From: JAAYTY01 sp964569245
Lineage (GTDB): Bacteria; Fermentibacterota; Fermentibacteria; Fermentibacterales; Fermentibacteraceae
NCBI GenBank assembly: GCA_964569245.1
Contig: CAZMTK010000010.1
Span: 1-64,000, forward strand
DNA: 64,000 nucleotides
Direction: 5' to 3'
This document shows positions 26,896 through 35,248 of the stretch, piece by piece. Below the pieces are notes generated by a model. That model ran no database searches and had not been told where the DNA came from. It saw only the letters and a program-made list of their open reading frames with translations. Position 1 is the stretch's first letter. Each line of letters begins with the position of its first letter. The position numbers were made by a program, and so were the translations under genes.

Positions 26896-27500
26896 GAAGC
26901 ATGCCCCTTCCTTCGATCGATGATCGCGAATCCGCCGAGGACGAAGCCCATGAGGATGAAGGCGCCGGGCGGGAGAATGGCTATCAGAACCGGCTGGTTC
27001 GTGAAGGCCCTTCCCAGGATGTTTATGCCGTACCAGGTGCCGTTGCCGAGCAGCTCCCTGATGGTCGCCATGAGCGCCATCGCCAGTGTGAACCCGATGC
27101 CCATGCCGATCCCGTCCATGAGGGATGCGACGACTGTGTTCTTGTTGGCGAAGGCCTCGGCCCGTCCGAGGATGATGCAGTTCACGACGATCAGCGGGAT
27201 GTAGATGCCGAGCGCCCTGTGGAGAGGTGGAGCGTAGGCGGCCATGACCATGTCCACCAGGCTCACGAACGTCGCGATGAACACGATGTAGCACGGGATG
27301 CGGATCTTTTCGGGGATGACGTTCCGGAGAGCCGAGATGGCGACGTTCGACCAGACCAGCACGAAGGTGGCGGCTGCTCCCATGCCCACAGCGTTCTGCA
27401 CGGACGTGCTAAGCGCGAGGAACGGGCACATGCCCAGGCTTATTCGGAAGATGGGGTTCTCGGTGTAGAACCCGTTGGTCAGGGTCCTCCAGAGCGTCAC
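26892..27500 (-). CDS. rnfE: Rnf complex membrane subunit RnfE
   Basis: RnfA-related integral membrane subunit. N-terminal FYTENPIFRISLGMCPFLALSTSVQNAVGMG, then VNCIILGRAEAFANKN are typical of RnfE/NqrD. Six hydrophobic segments. The GTG start overlaps the rnfG stop as GTGA. 202 aa, usual length. Confidence 0.94.
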   Translation of the reverse strand: MTLWRTLTNGFYTENPIFRISLGMCPFLALSTSVQNAVGMGAAATFVLVWSNVAISALRNVIPEKIRIPCYIVFIATFVSLVDMVMAAYAPPLHRALGIYIPLIVVNCIILGRAEAFANKNTVVASLMDGIGMGIGFTLAMALMATIRELLGNGTWYGINILGRAFTNQPVLIAILPPGAFILMGFVLGGFAIIDRRKGHAS

Positions 27501-28081
27501 AGGCCACCTCCCTCATCGAAGAGACCTGCCGCGCGCAGAGCTTCGATGCCGTCTGCGACGGATCCGACTATCGCCCTGCCGCTGACCGTGGCCCCGGTCA
27601 CGCCTGCTATCTCTCCACCGTCCTTCTCGAGGGCCGGCGACGTCTGTCCGACCAGCCGCGCCTGCCAGGATGGATCGGTGTACCTGGTTCCCAGTCCGGG
27701 GGTTTCGGCCTGGAAGAGTATGGTCGAGCCGGCGATGGTCCCTTCCAGGTCCACCGCGACCAGGGTCTCTATCACGCTCGAATAGCCCTTCCTGTATGCC
27801 GTGAAGACGTATCCGACCGGGTTCCCGGACGACGAGACCCTGACCGGCGAAAGCGTCCTCCCTGTCTCCGGGTAGGGATTCGAGAGACCCTGCACTTCGA
27901 TGGAATCGAAAGTCAGCCCGCTTCCCAGCGAAGAGGCCACCAGGTTCATCGCCTCCTGCCTGGCCAGCTCCCTCTGGATGGCGATCCTGTCCTTCGTCTG
28001 GCTGTTCACGAATCCCAGCGCTGCAGCGCATATGAGCCCCATGGTCATGAGAATCAGCCCGAGTCTCGCCATCTCACGCAT
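27497..28081 (-). CDS. rnfG: Rnf complex FMN-binding subunit RnfG
   Basis: Periplasm-facing subunit that carries covalently bound FMN. One N-terminal transmembrane helix (about residues 6-24) is followed by an FMN-binding domain with the flavinylation motif GVTGATVSG, in which the Thr after GA is the expected attachment site. The flavin transferase ApbE is not in the window. ATG 28081 has GGAGG six bases upstream and overlaps rnfD by 8 bp. 194 aa. Confidence 0.92.
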   Translation of the reverse strand: MREMARLGLILMTMGLICAAALGFVNSQTKDRIAIQRELARQEAMNLVASSLGSGLTFDSIEVQGLSNPYPETGRTLSPVRVSSSGNPVGYVFTAYRKGYSSVIETLVAVDLEGTIAGSTILFQAETPGLGTRYTDPSWQARLVGQTSPALEKDGGEIAGVTGATVSGRAIVGSVADGIEALRAAGLFDEGGGL

Positions 28082-29159
28082 TCCTCCCCACCTCCCCCAG
28101 CACCCTCGGACGCGTGAACCTGTCGATCAGCGGGGTCGCCAAGTTCATGACGAGGATCGAATAGGAGCAGCCCTCGGGGTAGCCGCCGAACCGCCTGATG
28201 ACCACGGTCAGTATCCCTGCACCGATTCCGAAGATGATCCTCCCCCGAGGGGTCACCGGGGTAGTGACCATGTCGGTGGCCATGAAGAGCCCTCCAAGGA
28301 TCGCTCCTCCAGCGAGAACGCTGAACAGGGGGTCTCCGTGGAGGAGCGACGGACCGCCGAGGGCCCAGCCGAACAGGGCCACCGATCCGAGGTAGCTCAG
28401 GGGGATCCTCAGTTCGAGAACCCTCCTGAAGACGAGGTAGGCAGCTCCCGCCAGGAGTAGGAGCCCGGAGGTCTCGCCGATGCATCCTCCGCGCCTCCCG
28501 AGGAGCAGGTTGAGGTACGTTCCTCCGCTCGAGAGAGCCCTCTCGACCGAGGCGCTCCTGCGGATGTCGTCGTCGCCGAACGAGTCCTTCATCACCCGCA
28601 GGGGCGTGGCCCCGGAGAGGGCGTCGGCTCCGGGGATGGAGTCCAGCTCGGACGCCGGTATGGCGTGGGTCTCGAAGCCCGAGCCCCCGGGATGGCTCCA
28701 CCCGAACGGAGCGCTCCACCCGGAGGTCATCAGTACCGGGAAGCTGGCCATCAGGAAGGCTCTGCCGAGGAGGGCGGGATTCACCAGGTTGTGGCCGAGC
28801 CCTCCGAAGGCTTGCTTCGCGACCACGATCGCGAAGCCGGAGCCCAGGACCGGAAGCCACCAGGGGACACCCGGCGGAACGTTGTAGGCCAGCAGGAGGC
28901 CGGTGACCACGGCGCTGCCGTCGAGGGCGGCGTTCACCGGGCGTTTCATCACTCTAAGGCACAGGTACTCGACGACCACCGCGGTCACTACGGACAGCAC
29001 CACGGGAAGCAGGGCGCCGGCGAAGCCGAACAGCCACACCGCCCCTGCCAGGGCCGGGAGCAGGGCTATGACCACGTCGAGCATCACCCTGCGGGTGCGA
29101 AGCGTCGAGACCACGTGGGGGGACATGGAGAGCTGGAAGGTCCTGGTCTCGGCCATCAT
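28074..29159 (-). CDS. rnfD: Rnf complex membrane subunit RnfD
   Basis: Integral membrane flavoprotein subunit homologous to NqrB. About nine hydrophobic segments, the FMN attachment motif ALSGATPLRVMK, and family landmarks AFGGLGHNLVNPALLGRAFL and GGYPEGCSYSILVMNLATPLIDR. Two adjacent ATG codons (29159 and 29156) overlap the rnfC stop. 361 aa. Confidence 0.94.
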   Translation of the reverse strand: MMAETRTFQLSMSPHVVSTLRTRRVMLDVVIALLPALAGAVWLFGFAGALLPVVLSVVTAVVVEYLCLRVMKRPVNAALDGSAVVTGLLLAYNVPPGVPWWLPVLGSGFAIVVAKQAFGGLGHNLVNPALLGRAFLMASFPVLMTSGWSAPFGWSHPGGSGFETHAIPASELDSIPGADALSGATPLRVMKDSFGDDDIRRSASVERALSSGGTYLNLLLGRRGGCIGETSGLLLLAGAAYLVFRRVLELRIPLSYLGSVALFGWALGGPSLLHGDPLFSVLAGGAILGGLFMATDMVTTPVTPRGRIIFGIGAGILTVVIRRFGGYPEGCSYSILVMNLATPLIDRFTRPRVLGEVGRNA

Positions 29160-30469
29160 GCCTCCCTAGCGCGCTTCATCGCCCTGACCGCGTCCTGGCT
29201 GCGCTTTATGTAGTGCACCAGGAACCTGCTGCTGGGGCATACGAAGCTGCATGTGCCGCAGGCGATGCAGGCCATTGCGCCGCATCGGTCTGCCTCTTCC
29301 CAGTCGGCGTGCTCGCCGGCCGTGGCGATCGCGCAGGGCACGAGGTGCATCGGGCACGCATCGACGCACTTGCCGCATCTTATGCAAGGCCCCTCGGACC
29401 CTGGACGCGACTCGCGGGCGGTGAGAGCGACGATTCCGCTCGTGCCCTTGGTCACCGGCACGGCATCGGTGAACTGGGCGATGCCCATCATGGGGCCGCC
29501 GGCGAGGAGCCTGCAGGCTCCCTCCAGGTACCCGCCGGCAGCGGCTATCAGATCGGCGAAAAGGGTTCCAACGCATGCGTCGAAGTTGCCGGGAGTCCTC
29601 ACGCCCTCCCCTGACACCGTGGTTATCCTCCTTGTCGAGGGCATTCCGTCACGGACCGCCTCGGCCACGGCGGCTGCGGTTCCCACGTTCTGGACAACCA
29701 CGCCGATGTCGAGCGGCAGGCCTCCTACCGGGACCTCCCTGCCTGTAGTGGCCTTGATGAGCTGCTTCTCGGCTCCTTGCGGGTACTTCACCCTGAGATC
29801 TGCGACCTCGATTCCGGCCTTCCTGAGAGCGTCGGCGGCGTCGGGCTTGTTGGCCTCGACTCCGGCGAAGCACCTCTTCACTCCGAGCGCTCGAGCGAGG
29901 ACAGCCATGCCGAAGGCCACGTCGCGAGTCCTCTCGAGCATCAGCCTGTGGTCGGCCGTCAGGTAGGGCTCGCACTCGGCGCCGTTCAGGATGAGCGTGT
30001 CAATAGGCTTGTCCTTCGGAGGAGTGAGCTTCACGTATGCGGGGAAGCTGGCGCCTCCCATCCCGCAGATGCCGGCGAGCCTTATGCGCTCGACGAGCTC
30101 CGCAGGGGAACGGGATTCGAAATCTGGCCAGGGCTCGAATGGAGGGTCGCCCTGTTCGGACTCGGTCTCAATGACGACTGCGAGCCCCGATCTCCTGTGG
30201 GGCATCGGGCATTCCTCGACGCCGACCACCGTGCCGGCGACAGGAGAGTGAGTAGGAAGGCTGATGAAGCCGTTCTGCGCCCCGATCTCCTGTCCCAGCC
30301 GCACCTTGTCGCCCTTCTGGACGCACGGAGTGGATGGCGCGCCCATGTGCTGGCACAGCGCGACACGGAGTGTGGGAGGAGCCGCGAGCCTCGACACCGC
30401 GCGGTGCTCTGCGAGCTCCTTCCTCTCGGGCGGGTGCGCGCCTCCGTCGAATGTCCTCAGTCTGGCCAT
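29156..30469 (-). CDS. rnfC: Rnf complex subunit RnfC
   Basis: NADH/FMN-binding peripheral subunit with two [4Fe-4S] clusters. It starts with the RnfC N-domain (GGAHPPERKELAEHRAV), has the FMN/NADH glycine-rich GICGMGGASFPAYVK and LILNGAECEPYLTADHR, and ends with CIRCGKCVDACP and CIACGTCSFVCPS. 437 aa. First gene of rnfCDGEAB, with TGGAGGTCT-like spacing before the ATG. I could not recognise a convincing promoter in the 160 bp between it and nrdR. Confidence 0.95.
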   Translation of the reverse strand: MARLRTFDGGAHPPERKELAEHRAVSRLAAPPTLRVALCQHMGAPSTPCVQKGDKVRLGQEIGAQNGFISLPTHSPVAGTVVGVEECPMPHRRSGLAVVIETESEQGDPPFEPWPDFESRSPAELVERIRLAGICGMGGASFPAYVKLTPPKDKPIDTLILNGAECEPYLTADHRLMLERTRDVAFGMAVLARALGVKRCFAGVEANKPDAADALRKAGIEVADLRVKYPQGAEKQLIKATTGREVPVGGLPLDIGVVVQNVGTAAAVAEAVRDGMPSTRRITTVSGEGVRTPGNFDACVGTLFADLIAAAGGYLEGACRLLAGGPMMGIAQFTDAVPVTKGTSGIVALTARESRPGSEGPCIRCGKCVDACPMHLVPCAIATAGEHADWEEADRCGAMACIACGTCSFVCPSSRFLVHYIKRSQDAVRAMKRAREA

Positions 30470-30592
30470 AGACCTCCAGTTGCTGATCGGGCGATGAAGA
30501 ACCCGGGAGCATGAAGCATCGGACCAGTCGTATCTCCCGGATCACCCCCGGCTCGGGCCGAAAAGGGTCTGGAAATCAGTGCGATTCATAGG

Positions 30593-30624
30593 AAAAAGGC
30601 CTCAGGTTCACAAGCCCCGGAGGC
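30593..30624 (-). terminator. nrdR terminator
   Basis: On the minus strand GCCTC-CGGG pairs with CCTG-AGGC (one mismatch) and is followed by CTTTTT. It lies 5 bp after the nrdR stop and separates nrdR from the Rnf operon. Confidence 0.6.
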
Positions 30625-30628
30625 TGCT

Positions 30629-31084
30629 CTATCTGCCGCGGAGGAGCCTGTCCAGCTCCTCCTTGAACTGCGCCACGTCTCGGAACTGGCGATAGACGCT
30701 GGCGAACCTCACATAGGCAACCTGATCGACGTCGTGAAGCATGTCCATCACGCTCTCGCCTATGAACCCCGAGGTGACCTCGTCAGGGAACTCCTCGGCT
30801 ATCTTCGCAGTGAGCTTCTCCACCATGTCCTTCACGTCCCGCGCCGAGACGGGGCGCTTCTCGCAGGCCCTCGCAATGCCCTTCTCGAGCTTTGCCGCAT
30901 CGAAGGGCTCCCTCCTGCCGTCCTTCTTCACCACCACCGGGTAGCTGGTCTCGATGAACTCGTAGGTGGTGTATCGGTACCCGCAGTCAAGGCATTCGCG
31001 CCTGCGCCTGGTGGCCCTGCCCTCCTTCGCAATCCGGGAGTCCACCACCCTGTCGTCCATGCTGCCGCAGCGGGGGCACCTCAT
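30629..31084 (-). CDS. nrdR: Transcriptional repressor NrdR
   Basis: ATP/dATP-sensing repressor of ribonucleotide reductase genes. An N-terminal zinc ribbon (MRCPRCGS ... CLDCGYRYTTYE) is followed by an ATP-cone domain beginning PVVVKKDGRREPFDAAKLEKGI. ATG 31084 gives the conserved MRCP start and 151 aa. A TTG four codons earlier is less likely. It has its own promoter and terminator and diverges from the tRNA-His gene. No nrd genes are in the window. Confidence 0.95.
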   Translation of the reverse strand: MRCPRCGSMDDRVVDSRIAKEGRATRRRRECLDCGYRYTTYEFIETSYPVVVKKDGRREPFDAAKLEKGIARACEKRPVSARDVKDMVEKLTAKIAEEFPDEVTSGFIGESVMDMLHDVDQVAYVRFASVYRQFRDVAQFKEELDRLLRGR

Positions 31085-31116
31085 CCGTACCGCCAATCGA
31101 GAAACACGTGAGTGAA

Positions 31117-31145
31117 AGCGTATCTCAGGCCCGGCCCATCGTCAA
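31117..31145 (-). promoter_or_regulatory. nrdR promoter
   Basis: Minus-strand -35 TTGACG (31140-31145), 17 bp spacer, -10 TACGCT (31117-31122), about 33 bp upstream of the nrdR ATG. Confidence 0.6.
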
Positions 31146-31158
31146 TAGCGGCATTTGC

Positions 31159-31187
31159 TTGACTTGGGCGCCCTTCTCGCCTAGATT
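31159..31187 (+). promoter_or_regulatory. tRNA-His/tRNA-Lys promoter
   Basis: Plus-strand -35 TTGACT (31159-31164), 17 bp spacer, -10 TAGATT (31182-31187). It ends 12 bp before the tRNA-His gene and probably drives both tRNAs, which end at a shared hairpin. Confidence 0.7.
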
Positions 31188-31199
31188 GCGCTCGCTCCG

Positions 31200-31275
31200 G
31201 TGGGAGTAGTTCAGTTGGTAGAGCCCTTGACTGTGGATCAAGTGGTCGCCGGTTCGAGTCCGGTCTCCCACCCCA
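31200..31275 (+). tRNA. tRNA-His (GTG)
   Basis: Acceptor stem GTGGGAG/CTCCCAC, D-arm GTTC...GAGC, anticodon loop CTGTGGA with anticodon GTG, T-arm CCGG-TTCGAGT-CCGG. The gene encodes the extra G-1 (31199) opposite C73, the tRNA-His hallmark, and also encodes CCA. Confidence 0.96.
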
Positions 31276-31284
31276 GGGTTTCTT

Positions 31285-31360
31285 GCGCCCCTAGCTCAAC
31301 TGGCAGAGCAACGGACTCTTAATCCGTGGGCTCCGGGTTCGATTCCCGGGGGGCGTACCA
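31285..31360 (+). tRNA. tRNA-Lys (CTT)
   Basis: Acceptor stem GCGCCCC/GGGGCGT (G-T at the terminal pair), anticodon stem CGGA/TCCG with loop CTCTTAA, anticodon CTT, T-arm with GGTTCGATTC, encoded CCA. It lies 9 bp after tRNA-His. Confidence 0.95.
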
Positions 31361-31366
31361 GCAGGA

Positions 31367-31397
31367 GAGGCCGCTTCGCACGGAGCGGCCTCCCTTT
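31367..31397 (+). terminator. tRNA operon terminator
   Basis: Nine-bp stem GAGGCCGCT / AGCGGCCTC with an 8-base loop and a CCTTTG tail, 6 bp after tRNA-Lys. Confidence 0.65.
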
Positions 31398-31486
31398 GCA
31401 TGAAGAAGGCCGCAGCAAGCCACAGAGCATCTGGCGCGGCACGAGAACCCGTCTGCAGCGGGCTGTGCCCGGCTCCATCCGCTCCT

Positions 31487-31517
31487 TTGTCCCGGTTCGC
31501 CGGGGCAGTGATATATT
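31487..31517 (+). promoter_or_regulatory. Possible tRNA-Arg promoter
   Basis: TTGTCC (31487-31492) followed either by GATATA at 17 bp or by TATATT at 19 bp (31512-31517), just before tRNA-Arg. The upstream terminator makes a separate promoter likely, but the boxes are imperfect. Confidence 0.4.
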
Positions 31518-31527
31518 CGCTTCCGGT

Positions 31528-31604
31528 GCGCCCGTAGCTCAGCTGGATAGAGCAGCGGACTTCTAATCCGCAGGTCTCGCGTTCGAATCGCGACGGGCGT
31601 GCCA
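31528..31604 (+). tRNA. tRNA-Arg (TCT)
   Basis: Acceptor stem GCGCCCG/CGGGCGT, anticodon stem CGGA/TCCG with loop CTTCTAA, anticodon TCT, T-arm CGCG-TTCGAAT-CGCG, discriminator G and encoded CCA. Reads AGA codons. Confidence 0.95.
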
Positions 31605-31613
31605 TCTACCATT

Positions 31614-31651
31614 GGTTCTACGCCAGGATCTACACCATGGTTCTACACCAT
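31614..31651. repeat. Three tandem 12-13 bp repeats after tRNA-Arg
   Basis: Consecutive copies GGTTCTACGCCA, GGATCTACACCAT and GGTTCTACACCAT start ten bases after the tRNA-Arg CCA end. The rest of the 170 bp between the tRNA and the aminotransferase gene shows nothing I recognise. Confidence 0.8.
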
Positions 31652-31777
31652 CAAGCGGGGCGCATCTCTCGTTCCGGTCACGCAATGGCCCGGGAGACGG
31701 CAAGGCTCCCGCATGGAGCTTGCGGAAGCGGTCCGGGTCGGCAGCAGGAGATCTGACTGGCCAGCCGCGGCTGCGGG

Positions 31778-33010
31778 TCACAGCAGGCCCGCCGGGGCCT
31801 CCAGGATGCTGCGCGCCAGGTACTCGTACTCGCCCGGGCCGTTGTAGAGCTGCGCCGAGACCCGCAGGAGCCTGAGCTCCTGCCCGGGAAGCGCAGTGAT
31901 CAGCACTTCGATCCCTCTCTCCCTCCTCAGCCATTCCTGGAGAGGATCGATCCACGCGAAGTGGGGCACCGGGAGGGGCATGCCCCTCCACGGGAGAGGC
32001 AGGGAGGCCAGAGAGCCGATCATCTCCTCCGGAACGGGCGGCTCGATGCCCAGCATCCGCGACAGCACGGCACGGCCCTCCAGCACCTTCGACCTGTTCG
32101 ACTCCATCACCTCCGGCCAGCCCCCGGGCAGGAGAGACGCGACCTCGGAAGCCGCAGCCTCCACGCAGAGCGCGGCAGTAGGGTCCCAGGTGCCGTTCCA
32201 CATGAACTCGAGCTGAAAGGCGCTGGCCGGGCTCTCGAAATCCTCCCGGACATGGCTAAGGGCCAGAGGGTGCACGAGCCCCTGCCTGTCGGGCCTCACG
32301 TAGAGGAAGGCGCAGACCTTCGGAGCGCACATCCACTTGTGGCAGTTGCCGGTGTAGTATGCGGCGCCCAGGGAGGAGAGGTTGAGGGGGATCATCCCAG
32401 GTGCGTGGGCGCCGTCGATCAGCACGTCTATGCCGCGCCACCCCAGCTCGCGGACCAGGGGTGCGATGTCGAGCACGAGGCCTGTCGCGCTCGTCACATG
32501 GTCCAGCACCACGAGCCTCGTTCTGGAGGTCACCTTCGCCATGACGGCGTCCCGCACCTCGCTGTCGTCCGAGAGAGGGAACGGCAGGGCGGCCTCGACC
32601 GCCTTCGCACCTGCGCTCAGCGAATGGAAGACAGCGGCGTTCCTCGTCGCGAAGTATTCGTGACTCCCGAAGATCACCTCGTCGCCTTTCTCGAACCGGA
32701 TGCTCCTGAGGACGGTGTTCACGCCGGAGGTGGCGTTCGGGACGAGCGCCAGGGAACCCTTCTGGGCTCCCGTGAAATCTTCCAGGAAGGCGATCTGCTC
32801 GAAGAGCCGGGCAGGATAGCGCTGGACCAGGAAGTCGAGCGGCTGGCTCTCGAGCTCCCTGATCAGCTCGAGCCTCTTCTCGATCACGCGCGAGGGGCAG
32901 GCGCCGAAGGACCCGTGGTTGAGGAAGACCACGTCCTCGTCGAGCGTCCAGTTCGATGCGAGGGCGCTGCGCAGGCCGGCCGCCCGCCGCCCGGATGCAG
33001 CACGACTCAC
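31778..33010 (-). CDS. Class V aminotransferase-fold PLP enzyme (CefD/isopenicillin-N-epimerase-like)
   Basis: PLP-dependent enzyme of the aminotransferase class V group. FLNHGSFGACP at the N-terminus, PNATSGVNTVLRS, the PLP-binding aspartate region DVLIDGAHAPG and the Schiff-base lysine in YYTGNCHKWMCAPK follow the layout of CefD-like proteins. Relatives include isopenicillin N epimerases, cysteine desulfurase-like lyases and EgtE, so the substrate cannot be named. The context (PEBP proteins, rRNA methyltransferase) does not help. GTG start 5 bp after the PEBP stop. 410 aa. Confidence 0.8.
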   Translation of the reverse strand: MSRAASGRRAAGLRSALASNWTLDEDVVFLNHGSFGACPSRVIEKRLELIRELESQPLDFLVQRYPARLFEQIAFLEDFTGAQKGSLALVPNATSGVNTVLRSIRFEKGDEVIFGSHEYFATRNAAVFHSLSAGAKAVEAALPFPLSDDSEVRDAVMAKVTSRTRLVVLDHVTSATGLVLDIAPLVRELGWRGIDVLIDGAHAPGMIPLNLSSLGAAYYTGNCHKWMCAPKVCAFLYVRPDRQGLVHPLALSHVREDFESPASAFQLEFMWNGTWDPTAALCVEAAASEVASLLPGGWPEVMESNRSKVLEGRAVLSRMLGIEPPVPEEMIGSLASLPLPWRGMPLPVPHFAWIDPLQEWLRRERGIEVLITALPGQELRLLRVSAQLYNGPGEYEYLARSILEAPAGLL

Positions 33011-33015
33011 AGCTC

Positions 33016-33483
33016 TCAGCGGCCCCTGGCGTAGGTGCCCATCAGCTCGGCTTCGGCCAGAACATGGCCTTCCATCGCCTGCCTGACCTTTTCAGCCGTG
33101 GCGCGGGGGCCGATGCGCAGCATGCAGTCGAGAGCGTAGAGCCTGAAGAAGTACCTGTGCGTGCCGGATGGGGGTGCAGGCCCGCCGTAGCCTGTGCTTC
33201 CCCAGCTGTTCAGCCCCTGCAGCGCCGAGGCTCCGTAGCTCGGCTCGGCAGGCACTCCCTCGGGCAGGCCCGCCGAGTCCGGCGGAAGATTGAAGATCAC
33301 CCAGTGGACCCAGTTGCCGACTGGAGCGTCCGGATCCTCGCAGATGAGGACAAGGCTGGCGGTGCCGGCGGGAGGAGCCGTCCACTCGAGCGGCGGAGAG
33401 ATGTCCGCCCCGTCGCCGGTGTAGATCGCCGGTATCGCGCCGCCGTTCGCGAACGCGGAGCTGGCAAGTGCGAAGACCTCCAT
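33016..33483 (-). CDS. YbhB/YbcL family PEBP protein
   Basis: Phosphatidylethanolamine-binding-like protein of the bacterial YbhB type. The ligand-pocket motifs are intact: ISPPLEW, the DPDAP motif in ICEDPDAPVGNWVHWVIFNLP, and YGGPAPPSGTHRYFFRLYALD. The cellular role of this family in bacteria is poorly known. ATG 33483 overlaps the stop of the upstream PEBP-like gene (TGATG) with GGGAGG upstream. 155 aa. Confidence 0.9.
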   Translation of the reverse strand: MEVFALASSAFANGGAIPAIYTGDGADISPPLEWTAPPAGTASLVLICEDPDAPVGNWVHWVIFNLPPDSAGLPEGVPAEPSYGASALQGLNSWGSTGYGGPAPPSGTHRYFFRLYALDCMLRIGPRATAEKVRQAMEGHVLAEAELMGTYARGR

Positions 33484-33965
33484 CATCCCTCCCTGCAATC
33501 CCTCTCCACTCTCGGTATCCACTTCCCCGCCATCCGGGCCACGGCGAGGACCAGCCCCGTCGAAGCATTCGAGACGTCGGCGAAGGAGCTGTCGAGCGGG
33601 AGATCGAGCAGCGCGGACAGGCAGGACGCCCGGAACTCCAGCACGAGGTGCTCCTGGGAGGCGTCGGGCCCCGTCCATCCAGTCACTCCGAAACTGTTGA
33701 CCGCCTGCCTTATGCCGCCTTCCAGAACGGGGATCTTCCTCTTTCCTCCGAACAGGGATGTCGGTGCCGGTGGAATGTTGAAGATGCACCAGTGGCACCG
33801 GGGCTCGGGCAGGGAGATGCTCTCGCAGACGACCATGATGGATGCAGCCCCGTAAGGTGGATCCGCCCATCCTATGGGGGGCGACGAATCGCAGCTCGAG
33901 CGGGAGTACCAGCACGGGAGGTACCCCTGGGAGTCGAAGGCGCTGCTGACGATTCTGAAAGACAC
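33483..33965 (-). CDS. Degenerate PEBP-like protein
   Basis: Second PEBP-type protein, paired with its neighbour. The fold pattern is visible (FRIVSSAFDSQGYLP, CHWCIFNIPP, NSFGVTGWTGPDA), but the pocket motifs are gone: DPDAP is replaced by SISLPEP, and the histidine-tyrosine strand reads EHLVLEFRA. It may bind a different ligand or act only as a partner of the intact copy. GTG 33965 is chosen for its GGAGG five bases upstream, giving 160 aa. Confidence 0.7.
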   Translation of the reverse strand: MSFRIVSSAFDSQGYLPCWYSRSSCDSSPPIGWADPPYGAASIMVVCESISLPEPRCHWCIFNIPPAPTSLFGGKRKIPVLEGGIRQAVNSFGVTGWTGPDASQEHLVLEFRASCLSALLDLPLDSSFADVSNASTGLVLAVARMAGKWIPRVERDCREG

Positions 33966-34042
33966 GTCATCCTCCGGGTGCAGCCTCTGCTGGCGGAAAC
34001 TCGCGAACGTAGGCCGTCGTGTCAACGAGCCGCGGGCCTGCG

Positions 34043-35224
34043 TCAGAGAGCCATGCAGACGAGACCCTTCAGATAGCCGCCCTGGGGAAGCGAGAGCAGG
34101 ACCGGATGGTCGGGAGGCTGACCCAGCCTATCGAGCACGATCACGTCCCTCCCTGCATCGACCGAGGCTTCGAACACGATCTTCTGGAACAGCTCCACCC
34201 CTACGAGGCCCGAACACGAGAAGGTGGCGAGTATGCCGCCGGGGCGGAGGACCGAGAGAGCGACCATGTTGATGTCCTTGTACGCCCTTCCGGCCCGGAT
34301 CAGATGATCGTGACGCGACACGAACCGTGGCGGATCCAGTATGACGGCGTCGAATCTCTCTCCGGAGCTCCTGGCGGCCCGAAGCCTGGTCGGGACGTCC
34401 GAACAGGTCAGAACCGCGCCGGACAGCCCGTTCAGCTCCAGATTCCCTGCAGCCATTTCGAGGGATGGACCCGACGAATCCACCGTCTCGACGAAAGCGG
34501 CACCGGACAGCAGCGAGCGGACGGTGAAGCCGCCGGTGTAGCCGTAGCAGTCGAGCACCCGCCTTCCCCTCATCCAGGCGGCCGTCCTCCCCCTGTTCAG
34601 AGCCTGGTCCAGATAGAAGCCGGTCTTGTGGCCCGATCTGACATCGACCAGAAAGCGCGCTCCCCCCTCCTCGATCTCGATGCGACCCGGAGGCTCCCGC
34701 CCGAAGAGGAGCCCCGATGCTGCGTGAAGACCTTCGAGCCGCCTCGATTCTCCCTCGCTCCGCTCCCAGACTCCCTCCGCGGATGACGCTCCGACAAGGG
34801 CCCGCAGGATCTCCTCCCTTCGTCTCTCTACAGCGAGAGAAAGGAACTGCACGGAGAGGAAGCCTGCATACCAGTCTGCAACGAGGCCAGGGAAGCCGTC
34901 CGCCTCTGAGTGAACCAGCCTGCAGGCCGAGCACCCGCTCAGCATGCCTGCAGCCCTCCTCCGCTCGACCGCCGCTTCTGCCCGGCTCCTCCAGAGCTCC
35001 GGCCCCACCTCTTCCGAATGGTCCCAGGAGACGATCCTGATGGTTATCTGGGAGGACGGATTGTAGAAGCCCCTGCCGAGCCACCTTCCGTCCTGCGAGA
35101 TCACATCGACGAGGTCTCCGGCCGAAGGACTGCCGGCGAGACCCGCAATGGCGCCCGAGAATATCCAGGGATGCCTGTTGCGCAGGGACCTGTCCCTGCC
35201 CGGGAGCAGTATCGCCTCAGGCAG
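34043..35224 (-). CDS. rlmI: RlmI-type 23S rRNA (cytosine-C5)-methyltransferase
   Basis: Class I SAM-dependent methyltransferase with an N-terminal PUA domain, most like RlmI (m5C1962 of 23S rRNA). Motifs: HKTGFYLDQALNR, SAM-binding LDCYGYTGGFTVRSL, catalytic-region ILDPPRF and TFSCSG. Start choice: the first ordinary start (GTG 35104) would remove most of the PUA domain. The open frame upstream encodes its expected sequence (RSLRNRHPWIFSGAIAGLAG) but holds no ATG, GTG or TTG back to the preceding stop. CTG 35224 keeps the whole first strand; CTG 35209 has GAGG five bases upstream. About 393 aa, as in E. coli. Confidence 0.85.
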   Translation of the reverse strand: MPEAILLPGRDRSLRNRHPWIFSGAIAGLAGSPSAGDLVDVISQDGRWLGRGFYNPSSQITIRIVSWDHSEEVGPELWRSRAEAAVERRRAAGMLSGCSACRLVHSEADGFPGLVADWYAGFLSVQFLSLAVERRREEILRALVGASSAEGVWERSEGESRRLEGLHAASGLLFGREPPGRIEIEEGGARFLVDVRSGHKTGFYLDQALNRGRTAAWMRGRRVLDCYGYTGGFTVRSLLSGAAFVETVDSSGPSLEMAAGNLELNGLSGAVLTCSDVPTRLRAARSSGERFDAVILDPPRFVSRHDHLIRAGRAYKDINMVALSVLRPGGILATFSCSGLVGVELFQKIVFEASVDAGRDVIVLDRLGQPPDHPVLLSLPQGGYLKGLVCMAL

Positions 35225-35248
35225 GGTCGGCCGATCCGGGGTCGGAGG

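Noticed and set aside
31097..31777. Possible mobile-element attachment region around the tRNA genes
   Set aside because: No integrase, no duplicated tRNA end and no change of gene type on either side; only the small tandem repeat stands out.
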